Shown here: in pieces, positions 53,455 to 63,765 of the stretch
Position numbering within the stretch: position 1 is the stretch's first letter
Layout: every line of letters starts with the position of its first letter
NCBI GenBank assembly: GCA_913775725.1
Contig: CAJYNG010000009.1
Coordinates: forward strand, 1-64,000
Reading direction: 5' to 3'
Origin: an uncultured Stenotrophomonas sp.
GTDB taxonomy: Bacteria > Pseudomonadota > Gammaproteobacteria > Xanthomonadales > Xanthomonadaceae
DNA: 64,000 bases
Notes under the pieces: generated by a model
Database searches by the model: none
Seen by the model: only the letters and a program-made list of their open reading frames with translations
What the model was told of the DNA's origin: nothing
Position numbers and translations under genes: made by a program

Positions 53455-54675
53455 TCAGCGGGCGGCGGCGATGGCTTTCACCCGCGCCTTGGCCAGCGCT
53501 TCGCCGATGGCCGGTCCCTTCAGATGGGTGGTATCCAGATCCCGTGCCTGCACTGACAGCGCCGCCTGGTGCAGGCGCTTGAGCGTTTCGCCCTGCGGAT
53601 AGTCCGCGTCCTCGAAACCGAGCCGGCCGCGCTTGTCGGCCTCGCAGCACAGTGCAATACGGGCCACGCGTTCCGGCCGGCGCAGCGCATCACAGCGGCC
53701 CAGCAGTTCCAGCACGGTGGCATCGCGCAGTTCGTCGATGCGATGCACGTTCAGATGTTCACGGCAGACCGCCTCGGCCAGCTGCTGGTGTTCGGTAGGC
53801 ACCTTCAGTCGCGTGCATAAGGCCTTCAACGGCTTGATGCCACGCTGCTCGTGCATGATGTGGCGCGGCCATTCCTCCGGCGGGGTCAGGCCCTTGCCGA
53901 GGTCATGGGTAAGCGCGGCAAAGCCGACCAGGTCATCGCCCGGCGCCAGCCTGGCTGCCATGTCGCTGACCATTTCCTGGTGGATGCCGGTATCGACTTC
54001 CGGGTGGAATTCAGCACGCTGCGGCACGCCGTACAGCGCTTCCAGCTCGGGCAGGATCGGGCCCAGTGCCTGCGCATCGTGCAGCGTGCGCAGGAAGGCG
54101 GAGGGCCGTTCACTGACCAGCGCCTTGCGCAGTTCCTGCCAGACGCGTTCCGGCACCAGCGCGTCCAGTTCGCCGCTGGCGGCGACGTCGCGCATCAGCG
54201 CCATGGTCTCTTCGGCGACGCTGAAGCCCAGCGGTGCGAAGCGCGCCATGAAGCGTGCCGCGCGCAGCACGCGTAGCGGATCCTCGACAAAGGCCGGGCC
54301 GACATGACGCAGCACGCGTTGTTCGATATCGCGCACACCGCCATAGGGATCGACCAGCGTGCCGGTGTCTTCGTCGCAGGCAATCGCGTTGATGGTGAAG
54401 TCGCGGCGCTGCAGGTCTTCTTCCAGCGTCACTGCCGGATCAGCATCGACCACGAAGCCGCGATAGCCACGGCCGGATTTGCGCTCGGTGCGCGCCAGCG
54501 CGTATTCCTCACCGGTCTTTGGATGCAGGAACACCGGGAAATCGCGACCAACGGCAGTGTAGCCCTGTGCTTCCATCTGCGCGGGCGTGGCGCCAACCAC
54601 CACCCAGTCGCGGTCGCCGGCAGGGCGCTGCAGCAGGCGGTCGCGTACGGCGCCGCCGACAAGATAGATCTTCAT
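53455..54675 (-). CDS. cca: CCA-adding tRNA nucleotidyltransferase with HD domain
   Basis: A 406-residue class II nucleotidyltransferase that builds or repairs the tRNA 3' CCA end. [12 protein letters not shown] and DRDWVVVG provide the catalytic Asp pair (about 21 and 23). The [10 protein letters not shown] motif, the base-selecting region and an HD phosphohydrolase domain ([11 protein letters not shown], about 250-330) follow, as in the multifunctional E. coli enzyme. ATG 54675 matches the family N-terminus; the reading frame stays open upstream but that part overlaps the neighbouring gene. No clear ribosome site. Confidence 0.95.
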   Translation of the reverse strand: MKIYLVGGAVRDRLLQRPAGDRDWVVVGATPAQMEAQGYTAVGRDFPVFLHPKTGEEYALARTERKSGRGYRGFVVDADPAVTLEEDLQRRDFTINAIACDEDTGTLVDPYGGVRDIEQRVLRHVGPAFVEDPLRVLRAARFMARFAPLGFSVAEETMALMRDVAASGELDALVPERVWQELRKALVSERPSAFLRTLHDAQALGPILPELEALYGVPQRAEFHPEVDTGIHQEMVSDMAARLAPGDDLVGFAALTHDLGKGLTPPEEWPRHIMHEQRGIKPLKALCTRLKVPTEHQQLAEAVCREHLNVHRIDELRDATVLELLGRCDALRRPERVARIALCCEADKRGRLGFEDADYPQGETLKRLHQAALSVQARDLDTTHLKGPAIGEALAKARVKAIAAAR

Positions 54676-54730
54676 GGGGGGATGATCGCATGGCCGGTGC
54701 AGATGTTCCGGCACGACCGATGCAGAGCTA

Positions 54731-54967
54731 TCACGGCAGGCCGCGCCACTCCGGCACGAACAGGCCGGCCAGGAACCACAGGCCGTAGACGATCCACAGG
54801 CAGAGGAAGTACAGCTTGATCTGCGCTTCGTCCCACAGGCTGCCCCAGCTGTCGACGAAGGCCAGCGACTTCCAGCCTTCCATCCAGGCCGCGCCACCCC
54901 AGCGCATCACCCAGGTGGCGAACAGGCTCCAGGCGGCGAATATCCCGATCCAGGCCAGCAGGCTCAT
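54731..54967 (-). CDS. small membrane protein of unknown function
   Basis: A 78-residue protein with two membrane helices (about 3-20 and 50-68), very Trp-rich ([16 protein letters not shown]). ATG 54967 is preceded by GGAGGGGAAAACA, an excellent ribosome site; the longer frame to 55033 runs into a SMAG repeat and is rejected. It lies 55 bp upstream of cca on the same strand. Not recognised. Confidence 0.82.
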   Translation of the reverse strand: MSLLAWIGIFAAWSLFATWVMRWGGAAWMEGWKSLAFVDSWGSLWDEAQIKLYFLCLWIVYGLWFLAGLFVPEWRGLP

Positions 54968-54993
54968 TGTTTTCCCCTCCCCTGGGGGATCAT

Positions 54994-55074
54994 GTAGAGC
55001 CGAGCCCATGCTCGGCTCATCGTGTGGCAACACGACCGGAACGAACAGCAGCCGAGCATGGGTTCGGCTCTACA
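54994..55074. repeat. SMAG/GTAG REP dimer
   Basis: GTAGAGCCGAGCCCATGCTCGGC with partner ending GGTTCGGCTCTACA, between slt and the small membrane protein gene. Confidence 0.9.
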
Positions 55075-55086
55075 GAAGTGTTGCGA

Positions 55087-57060
55087 TCAATCGCCGCCCT
55101 GGTCGGCATTGGCGGCGCAGCTGAAGCTCTTGCGCTTGTCCACCAGGCGGCCCATCAGGCGGTCGCTCAGCGGCAGCGCATCGCCATTGAGGCGCCAGTC
55201 GTAGATCACGCTGAAGGCCAGTACACGCGCGACGTATTCGCGGGTTTCCTTGTAGCTGATGGTCTCGATCCACAGGTCCGGATCAAAGCCCGGGCGCTGG
55301 CCCTGCCAGCGTGCGGTCGGGGTCGGGCCGGCGTTGTAGGCAGCGATGGTCACGTACGGCAGGCCGTCGTACTTGTTCATCAGCTGGCGCAGGTAGGCAG
55401 TGCCGATGGCGATGTTGGTGTCCGGGTCGTACAGGCTGTCGGCGCCGCCGTAGCCGGTCAGGCCGATCGACTTGGCCACACCGGCACCGGTGGCCGGCAG
55501 CACCTGCATCAGGCCCATGGCGTTGGCAGGCGAGCGCGCACGCGGGGTGAAGGTACTCTCGGCGCGGATTTCCGCCGCTACCCAGGCCGGATCGATCGCG
55601 TTGCGTGCCGATTCGCGGCGGATGGTGGCGTCGTGGTGCAGCGGGAAACGCAGGTCGTACAGGCGCTGTTCCTGCGGCTGCTTGCCGAGCGCGAACACCG
55701 CACGATCGAACCAGCCGTTGTCCTGCGCGACGCGTACCGCCAGGCGGCGCTGGGTGTCATCGAAGCGCGACAGCGCGCTGTTCCATTCGGCCACGGCCCA
55801 GCCGGCGCGGTCGATCTGGTACAGCGCCATCGCGCGCTGGATGGCCGGGTCGCGCGCGACCGCTGCCTGTGCCTGCGCGCTGTCATTCGGCTTCCACGGG
55901 CACAGCGTGTAGCCCTGCTGCAGCTTGTCGGCGGCCAGGAAGCCGTGGAAGGTGGGGGCACGTGCCGCATCGCGGAACAATGGCTGCGCCTGCTGGGCCT
56001 GGCCGGTCTTCTCCAGCATGCGGCCTTCGAAGTAGCGCCAGCGCGGGTCGCCGCGCTGCTTGCTGGCCATCTTGCGGATCGCTGTCAGCGCCGCCGGCCA
56101 GTCACCGCGCGACATCGCTTCGCGCACGCGCCATTCGTGCAGGCGTTCGTCATACGCCGATTCCGGCACCGCGTTGAGGCGGCGCGCCGAATCGGGCAGG
56201 TAGGAGGCCACCGTCCACAGCGCGATCTGGTACAGCACCTGGCCCTGCTGCTCGGCACTCAGGCCCAGCGCCTGGGCATACTGCGGCAGCTGCTGTTCGG
56301 TGGCGGCCGGGTCGGCCTTGGCCAGCTTGGCCAGGCCATCGGTGGCGATGCGCCGGCTGCGCTCGTTGCGCGGCCAGTTCAACGCGTTGGCATTGGGCTT
56401 GTCGACAAAGGCGGCGTAATTGTTCGCTAGCGCCAGGTCGGTGGCTGGCAGGCCGCGCGCTGCGCTGCGCATCACGGCCGGCTGCTGGGCGTCGGCGGCG
56501 GCATCGATGCGTTCCCAGCGCAGGGCGTCACTCAGGCCACCCTGCGCCTGCAGCACGGCGAAAACGGCATCACAGCTGTCCGGCAGCGACTTGCCGTTCT
56601 TGCGCCACAGGTCCTGCGCCTCGCTGATCCACTGCGGATCGACCTTGCCCGTCACGTGGCGCGCGGTCAGCTGCGCACAGCGCAGGCCGGCGTTGTCGGT
56701 GGGCACCCAGTTGGCGAGCAGGGTGGGCCAGTCCTGGCGGCGTGCGACGGAGGGCAGCCACACGCTGCGGAACGTGTTGGCCACGGCCTGGCCGTCATAG
56801 CGCTTGAGGAAGGCCTGTGCCTGCGCGGTATCGACGGTGTCGATGTTGCGGCGCAGGTTGGCGTACTCCAGCCATCCGTAAGCCGGATGGCGGCTGAGTG
56901 CAGCGGCCTGGCCGGGATCGAACTGGCCGCGTTCGGCGGCAGCGATCGCAGCCTTCAACTGCGCGTTCTGGGCGTCGAGGGACTGGGCGTTGGCGCAGCC
57001 GATCAGCAGCGTGGTGGCCAAGGGCAGCAGGGACAGGGCAGTTGATGTGCGTCGGGTCAT
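55087..57060 (-). CDS. slt: soluble lytic murein transglycosylase (Slt70 type)
   Basis: A 657-residue periplasmic enzyme. Signal peptide (a Cys in LLIGCANAQ could also make it a lipoprotein). A long alpha-superhelical U/L domain (about 30-470) precedes the C-terminal SLT domain, with catalytic Glu in AEIRAESTFTPRARSPANAMGLMQ and the later AYNAGPTPTARW. It cleaves murein exolytically to anhydro-muropeptides. ATG at 57060 is used; 57072 is possible. With mltB and rlpA this is the third transglycosylase-type gene in the window. Confidence 0.95.
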   Translation of the reverse strand: MTRRTSTALSLLPLATTLLIGCANAQSLDAQNAQLKAAIAAAERGQFDPGQAAALSRHPAYGWLEYANLRRNIDTVDTAQAQAFLKRYDGQAVANTFRSVWLPSVARRQDWPTLLANWVPTDNAGLRCAQLTARHVTGKVDPQWISEAQDLWRKNGKSLPDSCDAVFAVLQAQGGLSDALRWERIDAAADAQQPAVMRSAARGLPATDLALANNYAAFVDKPNANALNWPRNERSRRIATDGLAKLAKADPAATEQQLPQYAQALGLSAEQQGQVLYQIALWTVASYLPDSARRLNAVPESAYDERLHEWRVREAMSRGDWPAALTAIRKMASKQRGDPRWRYFEGRMLEKTGQAQQAQPLFRDAARAPTFHGFLAADKLQQGYTLCPWKPNDSAQAQAAVARDPAIQRAMALYQIDRAGWAVAEWNSALSRFDDTQRRLAVRVAQDNGWFDRAVFALGKQPQEQRLYDLRFPLHHDATIRRESARNAIDPAWVAAEIRAESTFTPRARSPANAMGLMQVLPATGAGVAKSIGLTGYGGADSLYDPDTNIAIGTAYLRQLMNKYDGLPYVTIAAYNAGPTPTARWQGQRPGFDPDLWIETISYKETREYVARVLAFSVIYDWRLNGDALPLSDRLMGRLVDKRKSFSCAANADQGGD

Positions 57061-57273
57061 GGCGACCAGCATAGCGGGCGATGGCTGAATTCAGTTTCGC
57101 ATCGTATGCACGCCGCGGATGGAATGGGCAGGCGATGGAGCTTGCCGGGGCGAGGACGTGCATGCAGGGTGCGGCAGAAGTGACACCCCCCGGGGCGTAT
57201 CGCTGTCGTGCGATGATTCCGGCACAGCGCGGTCCGCCCGATGTGGGCCGCTGTTTCCGCGAAGGAGCGTGGT

Positions 57274-57684
57274 ATGCGCTATGCGTCTCCGTACGGCCGT
57301 GCGCTGATGTCCGGCATCAATCTGGCGCCGCTGGTGGATGTGCTGCTGGTGTTGCTGGTGCTGGTGGTCACCACCTTGCCGATGGCGCAGACGACGGCGG
57401 TGCGGCCGTTCGAACAGCGCACGGTGTGTCCGCCGGGGCCCGGGCACGGGTTGCCGGCATCGATCGCGCTGCGCCTCGATGCGGCCGGCGGCATCTACTG
57501 GAATGACCTGCCATTGGACGACCCTGGACTGCAGCGTGCCCTTGCCCAGCTCCAGCAATTGCCACCGGCGCTCCAGCCCTCGCTGCACCTGACCACCGCC
57601 GACCGAACCGAGTACGGCGACATGGTGCGGGTGCTGCTCGCCATCGAGGGGCATGGCCTTCGCGTCACGGCGCAGGCTTTCTAG
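57274..57684 (+). CDS. ExbD/TolR-family protein without adjacent ExbB
   Basis: A 136-residue protein with one N-terminal membrane helix (about 22-42) containing the family motif INLAPLVDVLLVLLVL, with the proton-channel Asp (VD). A periplasmic domain of ExbD size follows (to residue 136). AAGGAG eight bases before ATG 57274 sets the start. ExbD works with ExbB and TonB to energise outer-membrane receptors, yet no exbB or tonB is nearby; a large TonB-dependent receptor follows 271 bp downstream on the same strand. Confidence 0.88.
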   Translation: MRYASPYGRALMSGINLAPLVDVLLVLLVLVVTTLPMAQTTAVRPFEQRTVCPPGPGHGLPASIALRLDAAGGIYWNDLPLDDPGLQRALAQLQQLPPALQPSLHLTTADRTEYGDMVRVLLAIEGHGLRVTAQAF

Positions 57685-57955
57685 CGGTGGTCCCCCGAAA
57701 GAGCGCTTGATGATCGCTGGGAAATCTCGGCGTGTGCTGTCGTGCCCGGCATCAAATCGTCTACTTCGAACAGTACCGTCCGGTCTTTAATTGCATTCAT
57801 CTGACGCAATCGCCTGTCATTTGCGTCAATTCTGCGTGAAAGAGTGTCGATCATCACGCCGTGGTTTTTACCACTTGTTTACAAAGGAGACGCTGCCGCC
57901 ATGCAGGGGGGAGCGCGGCAGTCCATGTCCCGACATTCCTTTGGAGAGAGAGCGA

Positions 57956-60817
57956 ATGATTCACCTGCATCACCGCCCGTTGGCGGTTGCCGTTGCGCTG
58001 TGCGTGACGGCCCTGGCACCGTTGGGTGCCGCTGCACAATCCACCACCAACCTCGATGCGGTGGAAGTCACTGGCACCCGCATCAAGCGCGCTGAAGTCG
58101 AAGGCCAGGTGCCGATCCAGACGCTGACCCGCGGTGACATCGAACGCACCGGCCTGACTTCGATCGGCGAGGTCCTTCAGCAGCTCACCGGTTCCGGTTC
58201 GGCGCTCAACGCCAAGTTCAATTCGTCCGGCAACTTCGGCTTCCCGCCTGACGGCAGTGGCGTGGGTGCCGGTTCCGCGCAGGTCGATCTGCGCCATCTG
58301 GGGGCCAAGCGCGTACTGGTGCTGGTCGATGGCATCCGCTGGGTCAATGAGTCGTCCGCCTCCGGCGTCGGCTCGGCCACCGATCTCAACACCATTCCGC
58401 TGGCCATCGTCGAACGCATCGAAGTGCTGGAAGATGGTGCATCGTCGCTGTACGGCTCCGATGCCATTGCCGGCGTGGTCAACATCATCACCCGCCGTGA
58501 TTTCGATGGTGCGCAGGTGACGCTGAACTACGGTGAGTACAGCAAGGGCGACGGCACGCAGAAGGGCGTGGACCTGGCCTGGGGCAAGAGCGGTGACCGC
58601 TACAGCCTGTTCCTGGGCGCCAGCTGGACCAAGCAGGATCCGGTGTTCGCCAAGGACCGCGAGCAGTCGCGCTTCCCGATTCCAGGCACCGGCCTGGCCT
58701 TCGGCAGCGGCGGCATTCCACAGGGCCGCTTTGCCTTCGTCGATCCCAACACCGGCGCCGAGCAGGACATCGTGCCCAACAGTGGTGTGCCCAACCCACG
58801 TTATGACGGCAGCGCCGGCTGCAACCGCAGCGACGACTACCACTGCTTCACCAGTGCCGACCGCTTCAACTTCGCCGAATACAACATGGTGCTGACGCCG
58901 TCCGAGCGTAAGGGCCTGTTCGGCCAGTTCCGCTTCGACATCACCGACAACGTGCAGTGGTACGTAAAGGCACTGGGCAATCGCCGCGAGTCGACCAACC
59001 AGGCAGGCCCGGAACCGCTGTTCTTCGGTCCCGATGGCGCCACCGGCAACCCGCTGGCCGACAACATCACCGTGTCCGCGCTCAACCCATACAACCCGTT
59101 CGGTTTTGATCTGGTCTCCAGCGGAAACATGAGCCTGATCGGTCGCCGTCCGGTGGAGGGCGGTGCGCGCGTGTTCGAGCAGAAGGTGGACACCACGTAT
59201 TTCGCCACCGGGCTGGTCGGCAACTTCCATGCCGCTGACCGCAGCTGGTACTGGGATGTGAACGGCATGTACAGCAAGAACAAGGCCGAGCAGACCAACT
59301 ATGGCAGCTACAACATCTACAACGTCAACATGGCACTGGGTGATCCTGCCATCTGTGCCGCCACGCCGGGCTGCGTGCCGCTGAACATCTTCGGCGGCGT
59401 GGGCTCGATCACGCCGGACATGCTGAAGTGGATCCAGCCGGTGGTGCGTGATCGCAGCCAGAACGAGCTGAGCCTGTTCACCGCCAACCTGTCCAGCGAG
59501 CTGTTCACCCTGCCGGCCGGCCCGGTGTCGTTCGCCACCGGTGTCGAACACCGCAAATACAAGGGCTCCTACCAGCCCGATCCGTTGACGGTGGCCGGCC
59601 ACTACAACGGCGTGCCGTCGCAGCCGACCTCGGGCTCCTATGACGTCAACGAAGCCTACCTGGAGCTGAGCGTACCGATCTTCGCCGACTCCTCGTTCGG
59701 CAAGAAACTGGACCTGAGCCTGGCCGGGCGCTACTCGGACTACTCCACCTTCGGTGGTGAATTCACGCCCAAGTACGGCCTGCGCTGGCAGGTGACCGAT
59801 GACTTCGTGCTGCGCACGACCTATGCCGAAGGCTTCCGTGCACCGTCGATCGGTGAACTGTACGGCTCGGCGGCACGTGCCGACCTGCAGCTGTTCGACC
59901 CGTGCTCGGTGGGCCTGGGCGGCACGCCGCCGCGTGGCAGCGCGGCCAACTGTGCTGCGCTGGGCGTACCGGCCGGGTTCCAGCAGGCCAACTCGCAGAT
60001 CTCGGTGACCACCGGCGGCAACCGCGAGCTCGATCCGGAACGCTCGCGCAGCTTCAGCGCCGGCTTCGTGTGGAGCCCGTGGTTCGGCAACAACGCCTCG
60101 TGGTCGGAACGCTTCGACGTTGAAGTGACGTTCTACCGCCACGCCATCGATGGCGCAATCCAGGCGATCAACGCGCAGACCCAGCTGGACCTGTGCGTGG
60201 ATACGCTCGATCCGATCTACTGTGACGGCATTACCCGTGCCAGCACCGGTGCAGTGAGCAGCTTCAACAACCGCCTGACCAACCTGGGGTCGATCAAGAC
60301 CGACGGCTGGGACGTGGACCTGTTCTGGACCCTGCCGCAGACCTCCATCGGCCAGTTCAAGCTGGGCTGGAAGAACACCTTCGTTGGCCGTTACGAGGCC
60401 ACCGGCGCGGCTGGCCAGAAGCAGCCGCAGAAGCCGGGCGTGGAAGTGGCCGACAGTTCGATTCCGGAATGGACCAGCAATGCCAGCATCGGCTGGACGA
60501 TGGACCGCTGGAGTGCCAACTGGACCGTACGGCACATCTCCGAGTTGACCGAAAACTGCGGTGATGCCGCCGCCTTCCCGGTGTGCAGCAACCAGGCCGC
60601 AGGCACCAACACACTGTCGGCCACCACCTTCCACGACATGCAGGTGGGCTACAAGATCGACTGGATGAAGGGGCTGCAGCTGACCGCTGGGCTGAACAAC
60701 GTGTTCGACAAGGATCCGCCGATCTGCCTGTCGTGCTCGTTGAACGGCTACGACGCCTCGACCTACGACATCCCGCGTGGCCGTTACTGGTACCTGCGCG
60801 CGGATCTGCGCTTCTGA
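57956..60817 (+). CDS. TonB-dependent receptor
   Basis: A 953-residue outer-membrane active transporter. Signal peptide ends PLGAAAQ. TonB box region [12 protein letters not shown], plug domain (about 45-170, [23 protein letters not shown] and [20 protein letters not shown]), then the barrel, ending YLRADLRF with terminal Phe. Cys pairs in loops ([20 protein letters not shown]) suggest disulfides. GGAGAGAGAGCGA before ATG 57956 fixes the start. Substrate unknown; plug type is like xanthomonad peptide- or sugar-linked receptors rather than siderophore receptors. A terminator follows. Confidence 0.93.
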   Translation: MIHLHHRPLAVAVALCVTALAPLGAAAQSTTNLDAVEVTGTRIKRAEVEGQVPIQTLTRGDIERTGLTSIGEVLQQLTGSGSALNAKFNSSGNFGFPPDGSGVGAGSAQVDLRHLGAKRVLVLVDGIRWVNESSASGVGSATDLNTIPLAIVERIEVLEDGASSLYGSDAIAGVVNIITRRDFDGAQVTLNYGEYSKGDGTQKGVDLAWGKSGDRYSLFLGASWTKQDPVFAKDREQSRFPIPGTGLAFGSGGIPQGRFAFVDPNTGAEQDIVPNSGVPNPRYDGSAGCNRSDDYHCFTSADRFNFAEYNMVLTPSERKGLFGQFRFDITDNVQWYVKALGNRRESTNQAGPEPLFFGPDGATGNPLADNITVSALNPYNPFGFDLVSSGNMSLIGRRPVEGGARVFEQKVDTTYFATGLVGNFHAADRSWYWDVNGMYSKNKAEQTNYGSYNIYNVNMALGDPAICAATPGCVPLNIFGGVGSITPDMLKWIQPVVRDRSQNELSLFTANLSSELFTLPAGPVSFATGVEHRKYKGSYQPDPLTVAGHYNGVPSQPTSGSYDVNEAYLELSVPIFADSSFGKKLDLSLAGRYSDYSTFGGEFTPKYGLRWQVTDDFVLRTTYAEGFRAPSIGELYGSAARADLQLFDPCSVGLGGTPPRGSAANCAALGVPAGFQQANSQISVTTGGNRELDPERSRSFSAGFVWSPWFGNNASWSERFDVEVTFYRHAIDGAIQAINAQTQLDLCVDTLDPIYCDGITRASTGAVSSFNNRLTNLGSIKTDGWDVDLFWTLPQTSIGQFKLGWKNTFVGRYEATGAAGQKQPQKPGVEVADSSIPEWTSNASIGWTMDRWSANWTVRHISELTENCGDAAAFPVCSNQAAGTNTLSATTFHDMQVGYKIDWMKGLQLTAGLNNVFDKDPPICLSCSLNGYDASTYDIPRGRYWYLRADLRF

Positions 60818-60825
60818 TGTGAGAG

Positions 60826-60850
60826 CGGCGCCGGGCTCAGCCCGGCGCCG
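60826..60850 (+). terminator. hairpin terminator after TonB-dependent receptor
   Basis: CGGCGCCGGGC-TCA-GCCCGGCGCCG, an 11-bp perfect stem, then TTGTAG. A SMAG-like monomer GTAGGGTCGAGCACGGCTCGAC follows at 60853-60879. Confidence 0.75.
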
Positions 60851-60852
60851 TT

Positions 60853-60879
60853 GTAGGGTCGAGCACGGCTCGACTCCAT
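60853..60879. repeat. SMAG/GTAG-like REP monomer
   Basis: GTAGGGTCGAGC-ACG-GCTCGACTCC, diverged from the consensus. Confidence 0.6.
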
Positions 60880-60887
60880 AAAGGTGG

Positions 60888-61322
60888 TCAATCCGGAATG
60901 TCCTGTTCCGGGCCATCCTGCTCAAGGCTGGCACGGCGGAACGCGGTGCGTGCCCATCCCAGTCCGACCACGATCATCATCGGCCCGACCGTGAGGCCAG
61001 GCAGTGACGGCATGCGGAACTGCGGCAGGGATTCGACCAGCAGGTTGTACAGGATCCAGGCCACCAGGATCAGGCCGATCCCTGCGCACAACAGTCCGAA
61101 CAGCACCTGTGGAACGCCCATTGCCAACCCCAGCGCGCGCTCGGTGCGGGTGGGAGTGGGAATGGCACGCAGTTCCCGGCCCAGATCGAACCAGAACAGG
61201 ATCGCTGCGGGCAGGCCGATCAGCAGAAGCAGGATGAAGTAGCCATTGCCGGTGCTGACCATCAGCGGCAGCGAAGAGAACAGGGCCACGAGCGAGAGAC
61301 CGAGTTTCGTGCGGGTGCGCAT
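60888..61322 (-). CDS. membrane protein of unknown function
   Basis: A 144-residue integral membrane protein with about four helices (residues 8-24, 30-46, 72-98, 110-124). ATG 61322 has AGGAC upstream and gives a compact N-terminus MRTRTKLGLSLVALF; the longer frame to 61397 adds non-hydrophobic residues. Not recognised. It lies between two receptor genes and downstream of the siderophore-type receptor's terminator. Confidence 0.78.
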   Translation of the reverse strand: MRTRTKLGLSLVALFSSLPLMVSTGNGYFILLLLIGLPAAILFWFDLGRELRAIPTPTRTERALGLAMGVPQVLFGLLCAGIGLILVAWILYNLLVESLPQFRMPSLPGLTVGPMMIVVGLGWARTAFRRASLEQDGPEQDIPD

Positions 61323-61401
61323 GGCCGGTCGTCCTTGAGGGGGAAGGCGCGAGGTATCCGTGTGCGCGACGCTACACCTGCAAGGTCGCCGCCGCAATGC
61401 G

Positions 61402-61428
61402 ATGGCGCCGGGGCCGGCCCGGCGCCAT
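61402..61428 (-). terminator. hairpin terminator after siderophore-type receptor
   Basis: ATGGCGCCGGG-GCCGG-CCCGGCGCCAT, an 11-bp perfect stem directly after the receptor gene on the minus strand. Confidence 0.65.
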
Positions 61429-61433
61429 TTCCA

Positions 61434-63593
61434 TCAGAACGCCCAGGTGAACGTCAGTGAGCCATTCCGGCCATCGCCGTACGCACCGTAGCCGGTGATC
61501 TGCGAGTAGTACTTCTTGTCCAGCAGGTTGTTGAGGTTGGCCTGCACGCTGAATTCCGGCGAGATGCGGTAGCGCACGAAGGCACTGACCAGTGCATAGC
61601 CACTCTGCTCGATGCGGCCATAGGCCGGCACCGTGTAGTAGATGCGGTTCTGCCAGTTGGCGCCACCACCGACGGTCAGTTCCTGCAGCGACTGCGGGGT
61701 ATAGCTGGTGAACAGCTTCAGCGCGGTCTGAGGCAGGTTGGTGTTGATGTCGCTGTCGTTGATGTCCTTGGCCACGTAACGCGATGCGCCGAAGGTGGCA
61801 TTCCAGCCCGGTGCCAGCTCGCCGTTCACTTCGAACTCGAAGCCGCGGCTGACGGTACCACGCGCGGCAATCGAAGCGAGTTCGCCCGGCCGGCCGATGA
61901 TCGGTTCATTGGTGGCCTGAGCGACGTTGTCCTGCTCGATGCGGAACACCGCCAGCGAGGCATTCAGACGATTGTCGAACCAGGCGGCCTTGACGCCGAC
62001 TTCGTAACTTTTGCCATCCACCGGATCGAGGTAGCGATCGTTGCGGTCGCGTGCGGTCTGCGGCTGGAAGATCTCGGTGTAGCTGGCATAGGCGGAGTAC
62101 GTGTCGTTGATGTCGTACACCAGGCCGGCGTACGGCGTGGTCACCTTGTGTTCGCGGTCGTCCTTCTCACCTTCGCTCTTCCAGTCGGTGTAGCGCGCAC
62201 CGAGGATCAGCTTCAGCGGGTCGGCCAGTGACAGGCGGGTGGCGAGGTAACCCGCCTTCTGGGTGATGGTGCCCTGGCTGGCCAGCGCCAGCGGGTTCCA
62301 GTTCGGCTGGCTGATGTTGCCGGTCCAGTTGAAGTAGCTGGCAAACGGATCCCACGGCAGCTTGGCGCCGCCCACCTGGTAGTCGCCGTAGTTGGCGTAC
62401 TCACGCTTGTTGTAGCTCAGGCCGGCCATGAACTGGTGTTCGCGGCCGAACAGGCGGAACGGACCATCCACGTAGCCATCGACAGCGTTGACCTTGCGCT
62501 CTGTGTTGTAGAAGCCTGCCGACGGCGAGATGCCCGCACCGGTGGCCTTTTCGAAATTGGAGGCGCCGGTGGCCCAGTTGTTGTAGGCCGGGTAGAACAG
62601 CTTGTCGTCGGCCCTGGTCTCGTCGTGCGTGGCACCGATCCTGAACTTCCAGCCGTTGCTGAAGGCATGCTGCAGCGTGGCGAAGGCGCGCTTGCTGGTG
62701 GTGTCCCAGTAGGTCCAGTCCGGGCTGGCGTTGAAGGACTCGTCATACGGCGTACGGCTGCCGTCCGAGTACAGCATCGGGAAACCACCCCAGGTCGCAC
62801 CATTGGCGCGCTTCTGCTGGTAGTCGTAGCCCACGCTCAGCTGCGTATCCGGGGTCAGGTCGGCGTCGATGACGGCGTAGCCCAGCGTCTTGCGCTGGTT
62901 GTAGCGGTCCATCTGGCCGTCGGTGTCCAGGTAGCTGCCGATCACCCGGCCGCGCACCGTGCCACTGGCGTTGAGCGCGCTGCCCACGTCCACGGTGGTG
63001 CGGGTGCGGCCCCAGCTGCCGACGTTCACCGACACGCTGCCGGTCAGTTCGGCGCTGTCGGCATGCTTGCGGATCAGGTTCACGGACGCGGACGGATTGC
63101 CGGCGCCGCTGAGCAGGCCGGTGGCACCGCGCACCACTTCAACGCGGTCATACAGCGCCAGGTCCAGGCCGGAATCACCGTAGCTCCAGTTCTGCACCAT
63201 CTGCGTCGGCAGGCCATCGAACTGGTAGGCATCGATGTAGAAGCCGCGCGCATAGAACTCGGTGCGCTCGCTGTCGGACTGGGTGCTGGTGACGCCAGTG
63301 GTGTTGGCCAGCACGTCGATGATGTCGTCCAGCTTCTGATCTTCGATGCGCTGGCGGCTGATGATGCTGACCGACTGCGGGATCTCGCGCGGCGCCAGAT
63401 CGAAGCGGGTACCGGCCGAGGTGCGGCGCACCGAGTAGCCTTCGGCGCGTTCGCCCTTGACGACGACCTTGTCCAGCGTGGTCGGGTCGGCGGCGGTGTC
63501 GGCGAAGGCGGCCGGGGCCACGGCACAGAGAACAGCAAGCACGGCAACGGACAGCCGCTGCGGCTGCAGGGTACGGAAGGCGGGACGGGTCAT
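61434..63593 (-). CDS. TonB-dependent siderophore receptor
   Basis: A 719-residue outer-membrane receptor of the FhuE/FpvA/FoxA group. Signal peptide ends AAFAD; TonB box LDKVVVKG; plug with REIPQSVSIISRQRIEDQ and the hallmark RGATGLLSGAGNPSASVNLIRK; barrel ends GSLTFTWAF with terminal Phe. Such receptors import ferric hydroxamates or catecholates. ATG 63593 is preceded by AGGACCCCC. An AT-rich interrupted palindrome about 105 bp upstream could be a Fur site. No siderophore biosynthesis genes or FecIR-type regulators lie in the window, and no N-terminal signalling extension is present. Confidence 0.92.
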   Translation of the reverse strand: MTRPAFRTLQPQRLSVAVLAVLCAVAPAAFADTAADPTTLDKVVVKGERAEGYSVRRTSAGTRFDLAPREIPQSVSIISRQRIEDQKLDDIIDVLANTTGVTSTQSDSERTEFYARGFYIDAYQFDGLPTQMVQNWSYGDSGLDLALYDRVEVVRGATGLLSGAGNPSASVNLIRKHADSAELTGSVSVNVGSWGRTRTTVDVGSALNASGTVRGRVIGSYLDTDGQMDRYNQRKTLGYAVIDADLTPDTQLSVGYDYQQKRANGATWGGFPMLYSDGSRTPYDESFNASPDWTYWDTTSKRAFATLQHAFSNGWKFRIGATHDETRADDKLFYPAYNNWATGASNFEKATGAGISPSAGFYNTERKVNAVDGYVDGPFRLFGREHQFMAGLSYNKREYANYGDYQVGGAKLPWDPFASYFNWTGNISQPNWNPLALASQGTITQKAGYLATRLSLADPLKLILGARYTDWKSEGEKDDREHKVTTPYAGLVYDINDTYSAYASYTEIFQPQTARDRNDRYLDPVDGKSYEVGVKAAWFDNRLNASLAVFRIEQDNVAQATNEPIIGRPGELASIAARGTVSRGFEFEVNGELAPGWNATFGASRYVAKDINDSDINTNLPQTALKLFTSYTPQSLQELTVGGGANWQNRIYYTVPAYGRIEQSGYALVSAFVRYRISPEFSVQANLNNLLDKKYYSQITGYGAYGDGRNGSLTFTWAF

Positions 63594-63697
63594 GGGGGTC
63601 CTGGACGAGCACGCGCGTTCGGCCGTCATCCAGGAGGCGAGGCGCTACGGGTAGGGAGAGGACGGGCAGGCCGTCCTGGCACCACCGGAAACGAAAG

Positions 63698-63724
63698 AAA
63701 TGGTAATACGAACTATTCCTATTT
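63698..63724. promoter_or_regulatory. candidate Fur-box-like AT-rich inverted repeat
   Basis: AAATGGTAATA-CGAAC-TATTCCTATTT pairs 9 of 11 positions. It lies in the divergent-type upstream region of the siderophore receptor. The match to the classical 19-bp Fur box is only partial. Confidence 0.35.
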
Positions 63725-63765
63725 ACAAATCATGAACAGATCAGTGCGTGGGTGCGCAATGGCGG

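Noticed and set aside
57854-60934. Thousand-codon minus-strand frame opposite the TonB-dependent receptor
   Set aside because: Shadow of a strongly conserved receptor gene; no start signal or motif.
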